64,000 bases of DNA from NCBI GenBank assembly GCA_004017535.1, contig SAJS01000001.1:496001-560000 (forward strand). The letters run 5' to 3'. Below, one piece after another: positions 1 to 8,255 of this stretch. The DNA comes from Mesorhizobium sp. GTDB taxonomy: Bacteria > Pseudomonadota > Alphaproteobacteria > Rhizobiales > Rhizobiaceae. Below the pieces are notes generated by a model that did not search any database, was not told where the DNA came from, and saw only the letters and a list, made by a program, of their open reading frames with translations. Within the stretch, counting starts at the first letter, position 1. Each line of letters begins with the position of its first letter. The translations under genes were made by a program, and so were the position numbers.

Positions 1-904
1 CATTGGCAATCAACCCTTTCTGCGCCAGCGGGCCGATGCTGTTTGCCTGCTGCTCCGCCAGGTCGACCTGCTTCTGCTGGTTGGCGATCTTCTTTTGCAG
101 CGATTCGATTTCCGACTGCAGAACACCCTTCAACTGGTCGAGCGCATCGAGCTTCAGCTTCAGCGACTTCTGATCGGAAACCAGGATCGCCGTTTCGTCG
201 GCGACGATGGTCGGCAATCTCGGATCGCCCTGGATTTCCTGAGGCACCTCGAAAGTCGTCTTCCCGGCCAGGTCGGCGTCGATGCGGGCTCGCTTGACCA
301 TCAGCCGTAAGCGCTGGTCGTCATAGATGTCATAGCTGCCCTTGGCGGTGATTAGATCCTTTTCGATCTGCGGACCATAGTCGGCATTGCGCCTTATGCC
401 GCCGGCGATGCTGATTGCCTTGAGCACCGTCAGATCGGGCACGAAGGGAAACTGGCCGGGGTTCTGGACTTCGCCTGAAATATAGAACGGCCGGAACTGC
501 GCCATCTCGACCGAGGCTTCCGGCTTGTCGGGCAGCGCTAGCTTACGCTGCAGCGCGAGTCCGATCGCCGAAGCGATCTCCGCCGTCGTCTTGCCGGCGG
601 CCTGCATGTCGCCGACGAACGGCACCGAGAGCGTTCCCGCCGGGCCAACCGAATATTCGCCATTGATGGCCGACCAGTCGCGGAACGTGCCGTCGACGGT
701 CTGCCATTCGGCGACGCGGATGTTGAGCTTGTCCTGCGGGCCGAGCTGATAGTCGCCGGCGGCGGCGAATTGCGGCATGGCCAGTGACGCCGCAAGCAAG
801 AAGCCCGCGACGCGGGCTGGTGTCCGAGATATGAGACTGCAGGCGAAAGACAGTCCGAAGAGGTCTTTTGTCAAATGAACGTTTCCGATCCGCTTTGGCC
901 CCAT
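1..904 (-). CDS. exoF: ExoF-type outer-membrane polysaccharide export protein, C-terminus cut by the window edge
   Basis: About 301 codons are visible and the frame runs off base 1. The N-terminus has a hydrophobic export signal (FLLAASLA) followed by a likely cleavage site near FAAA|GDY. Next comes a polysaccharide-export domain starting GDYQLGPQDKL, then a soluble-ligand-binding (SLBB) type segment (FYISGEVQNPGQFPF), and finally a Gln/Lys-rich coiled coil, as in ExoF of Sinorhizobium. The family acts in the periplasm and outer membrane to let finished polysaccharide out, together with the ExoP chain-length protein. ATG at 904 follows a GGGCGG stretch; TTG at 874 is an alternative that gives a shorter signal peptide. 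It lies upstream of exoY on the same strand, but exoY is read first, so the order is exoY-exoF as in S. meliloti. Confidence 0.85.
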   Translation of the reverse strand, partial: MGPKRIGNVHLTKDLFGLSFACSLISRTPARVAGFLLAASLAMPQFAAAGDYQLGPQDKLNIRVAEWQTVDGTFRDWSAINGEYSVGPAGTLSVPFVGDMQAAGKTTAEIASAIGLALQRKLALPDKPEASVEMAQFRPFYISGEVQNPGQFPFVPDLTVLKAISIAGGIRRNADYGPQIEKDLITAKGSYDIYDDQRLRLMVKRARIDADLAGKTTFEVPQEIQGDPRLPTIVADETAILVSDQKSLKLKLDALDQLKGVLQSEIESLQKKIANQQKQVDLAEQQANSIGPLAQKGLIAN

Positions 905-977
905 CCGCCCGAATGAGATCACTGCCGGATGCCTGCCCCAGTTGCCGCGGGGCAGGCCTGTTGGTCGATAGTTCCGT

Positions 978-1655
978 TCAGTAGCTGCCGCGCGACATCC
1001 ACACGGCAGGAACTGTCTTGAAGATGATGCGAATGTCCTCGATCAATGACCAGTTCTCGACATAGTGGCGATCGAAGGCGACCCGCGTGTCATAGGATAC
1101 GTCGTTGCGGCCGCTCACCTGCCACAGCCCGGTGAGACCCGGACGTGACTTCAGGTAATAGACAGCGGCGCTGCCATAGATTTCCAGCTCGTCGCGCACG
1201 ACGGGGCGCGGGCCGACAAGGCTCATGTCACCCTGCAGGATGTTGAGGATCTGCGGCAGCTCGTCGAGGCTGAGCTTGCGAAGCACCGCGCCGACGCGGG
1301 TGACGCGCGGATCGTTCTTCAGCTTGCGCGTCGCGATCCATTCGGCGTTGGCCTCCGGATTGGCCGCCAGATAGGCGGCAAGCACACGCTCGCCGTCCGG
1401 CACCATGGTGCGGAATTTCAGGCAGGAGAAAATCCTGCCGCCACGGCCGATTCGCTTGTGGCCGTAGAAGATCGGACCGTTGTCCGAAAGCTTGACCAGC
1501 AAGGCGACCATCAGGAAAAGCGGGCTGAGCAGAATCAGCCCGGACAGGGAACCGACGATATCGAAACTGCGTTTGATTAGACCGCCGATGGGGGGTGGAA
1601 AATCAACGCCGACCTGCGCAAAACCCGCATTAGCCGACTTGGCGACATCCCTCAT
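978..1655 (-). CDS. exoY: Undecaprenyl-phosphate sugar-1-phosphate transferase that primes EPS synthesis (ExoY)
   Basis: This is a 225-residue bacterial sugar transferase. It transfers a hexose-1-phosphate, galactose in the S. meliloti homologue, from a UDP-sugar to undecaprenyl phosphate, which starts the repeat unit. One membrane segment lies at about 30-55 ([17 protein letters not shown]). The family motifs follow in order: [10 protein letters not shown] (80-89), [11 protein letters not shown] (130-140), SLVGPRP (145-151) and [13 protein letters not shown] (171-183). Full length matches the short ExoY class, which lacks the extra N-terminal membrane domain of WbaP. ATG at 1655. It is read away from exoX across a 607-bp promoter region that holds TGC-rich palindromes, and exoF lies 73 bp downstream. 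Confidence 0.93.
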   Translation of the reverse strand: MRDVAKSANAGFAQVGVDFPPPIGGLIKRSFDIVGSLSGLILLSPLFLMVALLVKLSDNGPIFYGHKRIGRGGRIFSCLKFRTMVPDGERVLAAYLAANPEANAEWIATRKLKNDPRVTRVGAVLRKLSLDELPQILNILQGDMSLVGPRPVVRDELEIYGSAAVYYLKSRPGLTGLWQVSGRNDVSYDTRVAFDRHYVENWSLIEDIRIIFKTVPAVWMSRGSY

Positions 1656-1706
1656 GCAGAAGCTCCATACGTTGAACGGATGGTTTACGGCAAGATATCA
1701 AAAAAA

Positions 1707-1721
1707 TGCTGCAGCGCAACA
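1707..1721. promoter_or_regulatory. Candidate PhaR/AniA-like operator upstream of exoY
   Basis: TGCTGC-AGC-GCAACA lies 52 bp before the exoY start codon. It fits a TGCTGC-N3-GCAGCA dyad that recurs before several EPS genes in this window. The resemblance to CTGC-N3-GCAG sites of the PHB-responsive repressor PhaR/AniA is from memory, so the regulator is inferred. Confidence 0.4.
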
Positions 1722-2013
1722 CACAATTTCCCCTCACGCTGAAATGTTCACGTCATGAATTGATTAAATAATAAACCTCCCCTGCCCAAATTTTCACCTT
1801 TGTGGCGTGTTTATGACAAGGTGACAGAAAACCATGAAAATGTAGTCCGCCTTTCGGGCCTTTTTTGGACATTTCGTTCTTTGCTGCAGACGAAGCGCGG
1901 TTGCATGGCGCCAGAAGCACTCGCAACGGTAAGTTATTCAGGTAAAATACTATTCAAAGTCGCGGGTTTTACTGAAGCGAGAGGAGCGGCATTGAATAGC
2001 CGCTCAAGCCCCA

Positions 2014-2028
2014 GTGTGCGACGCAGCA
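2014..2028. promoter_or_regulatory. Weak second candidate TGC operator in the exoY/exoX region
   Basis: GTGTGC-GAC-GCAGCA has one perfect half-site and one degenerate half-site, with the same N3 spacing as the other copies. It lies 235 bp before exoX. Confidence 0.22.
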
Positions 2029-2262
2029 TGGCAGAGTCGATCTCGTAAAATCATTGGAAACCATACCTGCCGGGCCTTGCTCCGATCAAGCGGCCTTAAT
2101 AGAGTCGCAAATTGTTCCTGTCATTGTCTGCATGGGTAAGGAAGGCCGGAAGCAACCGGCCGGATTGGGCAGCCAGAAAGAGCTCTTTGGCGCAACGGGG
2201 AGTTACGCGGGTGGGTAAGTCGCAGCTTCTGCATGCTCGTCTCGGTTGAGAGGCCGGCGAAC

Positions 2263-2535
2263 ATGTCTCTGCCAAAATTCGTCACAGGCATGATGTTCGC
2301 GCTGGCGATCGTCATCGGCTGGTCTTATTTCGACGGCGCGTCGGCGGGCACCATCCTCTTGCGTGCCATTGTCTGCGCCGTGATTATCCAGGCAGGCTAT
2401 TTCCTTCTGGTCTTCGCCATGATCGGCAGGGCCACGCCGACATCGGCCGACAAGATCCGCGAAGCCGACCGCGGGGCAATCCTGAACAAGGTCGCCGACG
2501 GCGAAAAGCTAAGCGCCAGGCGCAGCCTCCACTGA
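2263..2535 (+). CDS. exoX: ExoX/SyrA-like small membrane protein, predicted EPS production repressor
   Basis: This is a 90-residue protein with two membrane segments, at about 5-22 (FVTGMMFALAIVIGWSYF) and 29-54 (hydrophobic, ending FLLVFAMIG), and a charged C-terminal tail. This matches the small rhizobial EPS production repressor family, in which ExoX acts after transcription to lower ExoY-dependent synthesis. I chose ATG 2263 because GAGAGG lies 9 bases upstream; an in-frame ATG at 2233 has no such site. Its last 27 bases overlap the end of the oppositely oriented lasso exporter gene. The position next to exoY supports the call. Confidence 0.72.
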   Translation: MSLPKFVTGMMFALAIVIGWSYFDGASAGTILLRAIVCAVIIQAGYFLLVFAMIGRATPTSADKIREADRGAILNKVADGEKLSARRSLH

Positions 2536-4416
2536 CCGTTCGACCGGCGCCGCGACCAGCCCGGCATCGACCGGGGGCGCGGTTTCTCGCTCGGCCTGCT
2601 CGCCGGATAGCATCTTGGCCAGCCGGCTGCCGGCTTTTGCCTTCAGCCGCCGATATCGTCCGACCTCGACGATGCGCCCGTTCTCGATGGCCACGACCCA
2701 GTCGGCGAAGGCGATCATCGATGGCCTGTGCGCGATGGTCAGGATCGTCATCCGGCCGCGCAAAGACTCGATCGATTGCGCGATCAGCGACTGGTTCTGC
2801 CAGTCGAGCGCGCTCGTCGCCTCGTCGAGGATGAGCAGCGATGGCTTGCGCAGCAGCGCCCGCGCCAAGGCGATGCGCTGCCGCTCGCCGCCGGAAAGTC
2901 GGACACCGCGGTCGCCCACCACCGTCTCCAGTCGCGATACCAGTCGTTCCACGAAATCGGCCGCATGGGCGCTGCGCAGGGCCGCCCATAGCTCCTCGTC
3001 GCTGGCCTCAGGCGCGGCAAGACGAAGATTGGCTGCGATCGTGTCATGCAGCAGGAACACATCCTGCGGTACATAGGCAACCTGATCGCGCCACGCCCTG
3101 CGATTTTGCGCGGTGATCTCCACGCCGTCGGCCAGGATCCGGCCGCTGGTGGGTTCGAGCAAGCCGAGCAGCATGTCGGCGATCGTGCTCTTGCCGGAAC
3201 CGGAAGGGCCGATCAGCGCCGTCACCTTGCCGGCAGGCAGGTCGAAGTTGATATTGCTGACCACCGGTCTTGCGTCACCCTCGCCATAGGCGAATGATAC
3301 GTCGCGGATGCTGAGGCCGGTCTCGAGCGAAAGTCTCGCGCCTCGTTCGGCCATGCTTTGGGTCGGTTCGCGCTCGGCGTCGAAGCGGGCGTGAAGGGCT
3401 TGCATCGACGCGTAGGCCGGCAGGTTGATCAGCACCTGCTGGGTTTGAAGCTGCATGTCCATGAAGCGCGGCGAGACCCGCATGAAGACCAGGAGCAGCA
3501 CAACGATCTCGGCAAGCGACAGTTGGAAGCGGACCAGCGCGATGTAGATGAAGAGGCTGAGCCCGATCACGCTCGCCATCTGGAATAGGGCGGTGCCGAG
3601 CGAAGAGTTGCGGACAAAGGCGATGTTGTCGGCCTTCATCCTGTCCAGCGTGGCGCCGAGCTCGGCGAAATAGCTCGCTTCGACATTGAGGCTCTTGGCG
3701 ACCTTGATGCCGCCGAGGAACTCGGAAACCGTGCGATACTGGTCCTGGCGATTGCCGGTCAGCATGCGGCCATAGGCGCTGGCGCGTGCCCGGAACGGCT
3801 GCAGCGCGATCAGCAGCACCAGGCCGATGAGGATGGCGAAGGACGTCATCACCGGCGAGATGAACAGCGAGACCACGAGATAGCCGACGAGAAGCAATGT
3901 CGCCTGGGTGAGCATCAGCAGCGAGAAGGCGGCAACCTGCACGCGGTCGACGTCACCGTTCAGGGCGTGGTCGAGGTCGGAGCTGCGGATGCGGGTGAAA
4001 ACGCCCCAGCGCGCCCGACCGATGCTTTCGAACAGGTTCATGCGCACGCGGTTGACGAAATCGTAGAGCAGCCGCGCCATGTAGACCGACTTGAAGCGGT
4101 TGAAAATCGCCTGCAGCGCCACCAGCGCGACAAGCAGGCAGAGCACGGTGGCCAGCGACAGCGTTCCGCCGGGTACCAGCCAATGCAAGGCTTCCGGCAC
4201 TCGAACTGCGTAATCCTGTTCGGCCCTGCCGATCAGGCGCAGCAGCGGGACGAGCAGCAGGATCGAGATGCCCTCGGTGAGGCTGCCCAGGATCAGGAAG
4301 GTCAGCGCCGTCGCCGTGCGTCGCCCGCCGACATGGGCCATCATGGCGCCGAAGCCGGTGATGTCCCGCAACAGCGACAGGCGAAACTTCGAGGACCAGC
4401 CCATGTCCCGGCTCAT
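2509..4416 (-). CDS. Lasso-peptide exporter, ABC half-transporter with fused permease and ATPase (LasD type)
   Basis: This 635-residue protein has an N-terminal six-helix permease (about 35-330) followed by an ATPase domain. The ATPase shows Walker A GPSGSGKST (near 400), signature LSGGERQR (near 500), Walker B LLILDEATSALD (near 520) and the switch His in IAHRPS. It should dimerise in the inner membrane and export the mature peptide, which usually also gives self-immunity. There is no N-terminal peptidase domain, which is expected because the leader is removed by B2. Its ATG overlaps the kinase stop codon (ATGA), so it is the last gene of the A-B1-B2-C-kinase-D operon. The last 27 bases are antisense to exoX. 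A lipid or glycan substrate cannot be excluded from sequence alone. Confidence 0.85.
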   Translation of the reverse strand: MSRDMGWSSKFRLSLLRDITGFGAMMAHVGGRRTATALTFLILGSLTEGISILLLVPLLRLIGRAEQDYAVRVPEALHWLVPGGTLSLATVLCLLVALVALQAIFNRFKSVYMARLLYDFVNRVRMNLFESIGRARWGVFTRIRSSDLDHALNGDVDRVQVAAFSLLMLTQATLLLVGYLVVSLFISPVMTSFAILIGLVLLIALQPFRARASAYGRMLTGNRQDQYRTVSEFLGGIKVAKSLNVEASYFAELGATLDRMKADNIAFVRNSSLGTALFQMASVIGLSLFIYIALVRFQLSLAEIVVLLLVFMRVSPRFMDMQLQTQQVLINLPAYASMQALHARFDAEREPTQSMAERGARLSLETGLSIRDVSFAYGEGDARPVVSNINFDLPAGKVTALIGPSGSGKSTIADMLLGLLEPTSGRILADGVEITAQNRRAWRDQVAYVPQDVFLLHDTIAANLRLAAPEASDEELWAALRSAHAADFVERLVSRLETVVGDRGVRLSGGERQRIALARALLRKPSLLILDEATSALDWQNQSLIAQSIESLRGRMTILTIAHRPSMIAFADWVVAIENGRIVEVGRYRRLKAKAGSRLAKMLSGEQAERETAPPVDAGLVAAPVERSVEAAPGA

Positions 4417-5384
4417 CCTGTCCCGGACGCCAGATCGGCTTCGATCACGGCGACCGCCTCATCGATGCGGGCGAGCCCAGCCGGCACTTCCAGCCGGCTG
4501 ACTCCGGTTCGCCCGGCGATCTGCGCGCATTGGCGCAGGTGAAGGGCGGCGAAGCCGCCCGGCAACGCCTGCCGGCCGAAGCGCGTGGCATAGGAGAATT
4601 TGATGATTGCCGGCAGCGCGGCCGCACCCGTCAGTGGGGAGATCGCCGCTCGCACGCCCCGCTCGAGCACATAGATGCGCGATACCGGCACCGCCTCGGC
4701 AGCAAATCCCTCACGCAGGCGATGCTGCGCCTTGTCGATCTGCGGATGAACCTGCGGGCGCACCTCCGCCTGTTCGAGGCGAATGGCGCTGGCCGCGTCC
4801 GCTGCAAGCTTGAGCTGCGGAAATCCGGGAAGGATCATCGGCCGGTCCGGGTCGGACAAATCCAGCGCCACGACATCGTCGGTGAGCAGTCGATGGCCGG
4901 CGCCGATCATGGCGCCGGCCGTCGTCGATTTGCCGGCGCCCTTGTCGCCCATGAAGATCACGCTTTTGCCGTTGACGGCAATGGCGCTGGCATGCAGGAC
5001 GAGCAGTCCGCGTTGGTGCAGGGCGAGCGCCATCACCGGCCCGAGCAGCGGAAAGGCGAGCAGCGGATCTTCGACCCCTGGCGCCGGATCGACATCGATG
5101 CGGTTGGCGCTGCTGATCATGAACGTGCCGACCGCCTGCCAGGAAAGATACTGGCGCGTCGGCTCGAACCGGAAGGCGGCGGCCTGGGATGCCGTGCCGG
5201 GAAAATCGACCCGCCCGACCGCGATCTCCAGATCCGGGGTCGCCGGAGCCGTCGGTTCCAGCTCCGGCAAGACCACTTCGGAGCGGATCACCAGTCCGTA
5301 GGCCTTGTAGAAACGGCGGACACGCTTGCTCGCCGCCGCCATTTGCGGCTCGGGCCGCGCAAGGGAAGCGATCGGAAGGTTCAT
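4413..5384 (-). CDS. HPr-kinase-like lasso peptide kinase, predicted to phosphorylate the peptide's C-terminal serine
   Basis: This is a 323-residue protein. The C-terminal half has an HPr kinase/phosphorylase-like P-loop, GDKGAGKST (146-154), preceded by LVLHASAIAVNGK and followed by LLTDDVVALD (166-175). The N-terminal half is specific to this family. In paeninodin-type lasso clusters such kinases phosphorylate the terminal serine of the precursor, and the precursor here ends in serine. ATG 5384 overlaps the cyclase stop (ATGA) and follows GAGGAA; a GTG at 5414 would add ten residues. Its neighbours are the cyclase upstream and the exporter downstream. It lacks the phosphorylase-type HPr domain arrangement, so a role in sugar PTS control is unlikely. 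The family is clear; the substrate is inferred. Confidence 0.82.
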   Translation of the reverse strand: MNLPIASLARPEPQMAAASKRVRRFYKAYGLVIRSEVVLPELEPTAPATPDLEIAVGRVDFPGTASQAAAFRFEPTRQYLSWQAVGTFMISSANRIDVDPAPGVEDPLLAFPLLGPVMALALHQRGLLVLHASAIAVNGKSVIFMGDKGAGKSTTAGAMIGAGHRLLTDDVVALDLSDPDRPMILPGFPQLKLAADAASAIRLEQAEVRPQVHPQIDKAQHRLREGFAAEAVPVSRIYVLERGVRAAISPLTGAAALPAIIKFSYATRFGRQALPGGFAALHLRQCAQIAGRTGVSRLEVPAGLARIDEAVAVIEADLASGTG

Positions 5385-7294
5385 GCGGGGCTTCCTCGAA
5401 TTTGCCGCAGCCACAGCGACAGCGAAACCGCGCGCCAGACATGCTGGACATCCGGCAGGGTCGCCCGCTCGGGCTGGCGCAGCATCCGGTCATAGACCGC
5501 GGCCACTGCAGGCAGGTTCACATAGGGCGCGATCCGCTCGCTGTCGGATATCAGCAGCCTGTCCAGAAGCTCTCGGTGGTTGCCGAGCATGCCATTGACC
5601 AGGTTGGCGGTGAAATCGATCTTGTCGCGCCGCCATTGCACCGCCGTCGGCAGAACGCCTTGCATGGCCCGGCGCAGCACATGGCGGCCGAAACCGTCCT
5701 TGAGCTTTTCCTCGCCGGGCATCGCCAGGCAGAATTCGACGAGCGGCTTGTCCCAGAACGGATAGCGCGGCTCGACGCCGAAATTGGCGGCGGCCTTGTC
5801 GAGCACTTCGAAAGCGTGCGGCACTAGCCCGGTCGACAGAAGCCAGCGATGCGTCAGCGCTTCGCTGGCGCTGACGGCGGCGGGCATGTGGCCGCTGCGA
5901 TGAAAGCGCTCGGCAAGATCGGTGCGCCCGGCAAGATCCGGATTGACCAGACCCGCCCAGGCGGCGCGCGGCGCCTGCGCCGGCCCGCGCCGCACTTTGC
6001 GGACAAGGCGTTTGGCCGCAGCCCTCATCCTGGCGATCCGCCAGGCCGGCCCATAGATGGTCAGGAATTTGAAATAGAGGGGAAGCATGCCGTCGCCATA
6101 GGTGTTGGCCGCACTGCGCAACTCGCGCCAAAGCTCCAGCCACCTGCCGGCATTGGCGAGCTCGTGGAGGTGTCCGTGGCCCTGCGAGACGACCTCGTCG
6201 CCGCCGTGCCCGTCGAGCAGCACCTTGACGCCCTTTGCGCCTGCCGTCCGGTAGAGATCGCGCGTCAAGGACAGGCCGGGCGCCAGGAACGTGCCTTCCT
6301 GCTCCTCCAGGATGCGCTCGAACTCGGCGAAGGGCGCGTAATTGCCGACGGCAATAAGCGTGGCGTCGAGCGGATTGCCGTCGAGCACCGCGTCGATGAA
6401 CGGCTTCTCGTCCATGGACGAGCCCTTGTCGAACACCAGCGAGAAGGTCTTGAGCTTCGGGTTGCCTGTCGCCGCTGCCCTGAGGCTTGCAAGGCAGGTG
6501 ATCGAGGATGAATCGAGGCCGCCGCTCAGCATGGCGCCGACAGCCGGCGTGCCGCGCATCCGGTTCGCCACCGATTGCGCGAAGAGATGCCTGAATTCTT
6601 CGGCCGCGTCAGGCGGCGGCGGTCGCTGTGACGGCTCGATCTGCCAGTAGCGCCGCAGCGCAATACCGTGGTCCGCCACCATCATGCTGTGTCGCGCCGG
6701 CAAGCGGAAGATTTCGGCGTAGGGCGTGGCCTGCGGATCATCCGGCAGGCCGGCGAGAAAACCGGAAATCTGGTGCTCGCTGAGGCGCCTGCCGACGCCG
6801 TCCAGCGCCAGGATCGGCCCGATCTCGGAGGCGAAAGCAAAGCGCCTTGCGGTCGAATGATAGTAGAAGGGTTTGACGCCGAAATGGTCGCGCGCGCAAA
6901 ACAGCGCCTGGCGCTCGCGGTCCCATATCGCGAAGGCGAAGTCGCCTTGCAGGTAGGTCGGGCAAGCCTCGCCCCATGTCAGGTAGGCGTGCATGATGAG
7001 CATCGCGTCGGCAATCGACCGGTCGCGCAGGCCCAGCCGCGCCATAAGCTCGTCGCGATTGTCCAGCCGGCAATCGGCGGTGATGGCGAGCTTGCCGCCG
7101 GCCAACGCCAGCGGACCGGGCCCGTCGTCCCCGGTCGTGTCGAGCCAGGCGTGGCCGAGCGCGACGCTGCCCTCCGTCCGCCATGAGCTGCCGTCGCGGG
7201 CACGATGGCGCATGCGCGAAAGCATCTGCTGGATATCGTTGGCCGCCGCGGGCCTGCCGTTGTCGATATGCAGGATGCCGGCCACGCCGCTCAT
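5381..7294 (-). CDS. Lasso cyclase (LasC), asparagine-synthetase-like macrolactam synthetase
   Basis: This 637-residue protein has an AsnB fold: an N-terminal class II glutamine-amidotransferase-like domain (1 to about 210) and a synthetase domain with the ATP pyrophosphatase loop SGGLDSS (257-263). In lasso biosynthesis it adenylates the ring acid (predicted Asp9 of the core) and joins it to the N-terminal amine. The start reads MSGVAGI where genuine asparagine synthetases read MCGIAGI, so the catalytic Cys2 of the glutaminase is replaced by Ser. That fits an enzyme that needs no ammonia. The B2 stop is 3 bases upstream and the kinase start overlaps its stop. A primary asparagine synthetase role is disfavoured by the missing Cys and by the context. 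Confidence 0.9.
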   Translation of the reverse strand: MSGVAGILHIDNGRPAAANDIQQMLSRMRHRARDGSSWRTEGSVALGHAWLDTTGDDGPGPLALAGGKLAITADCRLDNRDELMARLGLRDRSIADAMLIMHAYLTWGEACPTYLQGDFAFAIWDRERQALFCARDHFGVKPFYYHSTARRFAFASEIGPILALDGVGRRLSEHQISGFLAGLPDDPQATPYAEIFRLPARHSMMVADHGIALRRYWQIEPSQRPPPPDAAEEFRHLFAQSVANRMRGTPAVGAMLSGGLDSSSITCLASLRAAATGNPKLKTFSLVFDKGSSMDEKPFIDAVLDGNPLDATLIAVGNYAPFAEFERILEEQEGTFLAPGLSLTRDLYRTAGAKGVKVLLDGHGGDEVVSQGHGHLHELANAGRWLELWRELRSAANTYGDGMLPLYFKFLTIYGPAWRIARMRAAAKRLVRKVRRGPAQAPRAAWAGLVNPDLAGRTDLAERFHRSGHMPAAVSASEALTHRWLLSTGLVPHAFEVLDKAAANFGVEPRYPFWDKPLVEFCLAMPGEEKLKDGFGRHVLRRAMQGVLPTAVQWRRDKIDFTANLVNGMLGNHRELLDRLLISDSERIAPYVNLPAVAAVYDRMLRQPERATLPDVQHVWRAVSLSLWLRQIRGSPA

Positions 7295-7297
7295 CGG

Positions 7298-7732
7298 TCA
7301 CGACCCATGGTCGACAAGGTGGGTAAATCCGTTGATCGAGCCGCCAAGCACGATGTGATTGCCGCTCATCAACCAGGCATGCGCCTTGAGCTCGCTGCCT
7401 GTCTCCCTTTCGATGCCGATGCTGATCCTCGAGGCCTTGCCCTGGCGGGCAAGCAGATATTGCCCGGCCAGCGCCTGGGTGAGGCAACTGGCGCCAGGCA
7501 CCAGCCGCGCGGCGGCGGCAACGCCCCAGGCGACGCGCCGCAGGTCGGCGATGCCGGCGTCGTGCCTCGCATCAAGCCGCGTGATCAGGCCGCGGACGCG
7601 GTTGTAGGAGGAAAGCGTCAGCGCGAGCCGCACCACGCTCACCATCGCCAGGCAGCGCGCCAGAAACAGCACCTCCCGGCCGCTCAGCCAGCGGAGCCTA
7701 AAACGCGTCGCGATCCTTCGGGTTCGCTCCAT
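7298..7732 (-). CDS. Lasso leader peptidase B2, transglutaminase-like cysteine protease
   Basis: The protein is about 144 residues with the Transglut_core3 pattern of B2 proteins: GASCLTQAL with catalytic Cys83, then AHAW with His118, followed by VLGG. It cuts the leader from the precursor after the conserved Thr-x pair, working on substrate presented by B1. Start choice is uncertain. ATG 7732 has AAGG just upstream and gives a normal family N-terminus (SGREVLFLARCL). ATG 7759 and ATG 7798 are in frame, but they fall at the edge of, or inside, a palindromic repeat (7756-7800). It is the third gene of the operon, 3 bases before the cyclase. Confidence 0.87.
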   Translation of the reverse strand: MERTRRIATRFRLRWLSGREVLFLARCLAMVSVVRLALTLSSYNRVRGLITRLDARHDAGIADLRRVAWGVAAAARLVPGASCLTQALAGQYLLARQGKASRISIGIERETGSELKAHAWLMSGNHIVLGGSINGFTHLVDHGS

Positions 7733-7755
7733 GCGCCTTAGGTCATTGATTTTAC

Positions 7756-7800
7756 GCATGTCTTTATCCCGAAACCGGTCCCCACTTTCGGGAGACATGC
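7756..7800. repeat. Rhizobial intergenic palindrome inside the lasso operon, between B1 and B2
   Basis: GCATGTC...GACATGC arms flank an inner CCCGAAA/TTTCGGG pair. The same layout (CCCGAAAAGTGG...GGTTTTCGG between ATGATC-like arms) occurs at 45281-45330 and 57628-57676, so this is a dispersed element. Its insertion separates B1 from B2 and makes the B2 start ambiguous. Confidence 0.7.
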
Positions 7801-7801
7801 T

Positions 7802-8101
7802 TTAGACCAGTTCCTCACTGTGGAGCCTCGCAAGCCCTGCTTCAGTCAGCCCCTTCAGCAAGCCCTCGACATCGGCCTTGCAGCGCTCGGCATCGACATT
7901 GTAGCGCGCTAGCACAGCGCCGCGGATATCGAGGACCGATCGCGGCTCCTGGATCTGCTCCCAGACGAAGGCGCCGACGCTGTTCAGACTGTAATAGACA
8001 TTGGATTTGAGGTGGAGCAGCGCCAGTCCGGCGCCGAATTCACAAGCCACCGCCTCGCTTGTCGCGACCACGCGGTCATGGTCCGAAGGGTTCCAGTGCA
8101 T
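7802..8101 (-). CDS. PqqD-like lasso leader recognition protein B1 (RiPP recognition element)
   Basis: This is a 99-residue protein with the PqqD winged-helix pattern: ALLHLKSNVYYSLNSVGAFVWEQI in two strands and a helix, then a helical C-terminal half ending LLKGLTEAGLA. B1 proteins bind the Y-x2-P-x-L part of the leader and hand the precursor to B2. ATG 8101 follows GAGG at a spacing of 7; an upstream in-frame start at 8230 would add a Gly/Pro-rich stretch that runs through a hairpin and is unlikely. It follows the precursor gene after a 154-base gap with a strong hairpin. Confidence 0.88.
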   Translation of the reverse strand: MHWNPSDHDRVVATSEAVACEFGAGLALLHLKSNVYYSLNSVGAFVWEQIQEPRSVLDIRGAVLARYNVDAERCKADVEGLLKGLTEAGLARLHSEELV

Positions 8102-8176
8102 CCTAAAACCTCGTTGCTGGCCCGCCGCGCCCTTGGACCCTGGTCGGGGATCGGTTGCCTGCGATCCTCGGCCGGA

Positions 8177-8202
8177 AGCCGGGGGACAAAAGCCCCCCGG
8201 CT
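8177..8202 (-). terminator. Strong hairpin between lasso precursor and B1 (attenuator or mRNA-stabilising stem)
   Basis: On the transcribed strand a perfect 9-bp stem AGCCGGGGG/CCCCCGGCT closes the loop GCTTTTGT. No U-run follows, so it is more likely a partial terminator or 3'-end stabiliser that favours precursor mRNA over the enzyme genes. The same loop octamer occurs in the exoK-ugd hairpin at 12684-12709. Confidence 0.7.
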
Positions 8203-8255
8203 CGCCTGTTGGTAGTATCCGGAGCCCCAACTTAGACTCCCGGGTGCCTGCAAGC

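Larger units (their letters stand above)
1656..2262. other. Divergent exoY/exoX intergenic region
   Basis: This is a 607-bp stretch without a convincing gene, and it is clearly AT-richer than its surroundings at about 1690-1800 and 1850-1960. It must hold the promoters of exoY (minus) and the exoX-like gene (plus). It contains two TGC-rich palindrome candidates (1707-1721 and 2014-2028) and a perfect 6-bp hairpin GGCCGG-aagcaa-CCGGCC at 2144-2161. The open frames in it have poor composition and no ribosome site. Confidence 0.7.

Noticed and set aside
1800-2048. 82-codon plus-strand frame in the exoY/exoX gap
   Set aside because: GTG-type start without a ribosome site, low-complexity composition and no family resemblance.
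2144-2161. GGCCGG/CCGGCC hairpin as a terminator
   Set aside because: Only a 6-bp stem, no T-run, and no gene ends just before it.
5381-7294. Housekeeping asparagine synthetase
   Set aside because: Cys2 is replaced by Ser and the gene is locked into the lasso operon by a 3-base gap and an overlap.
8211-8230. 142-residue version of the B1 protein starting at 8230
   Set aside because: The extra 43 residues would be coded through the A-B1 hairpin and do not resemble PqqD proteins; ATG 8101 has a ribosome site.
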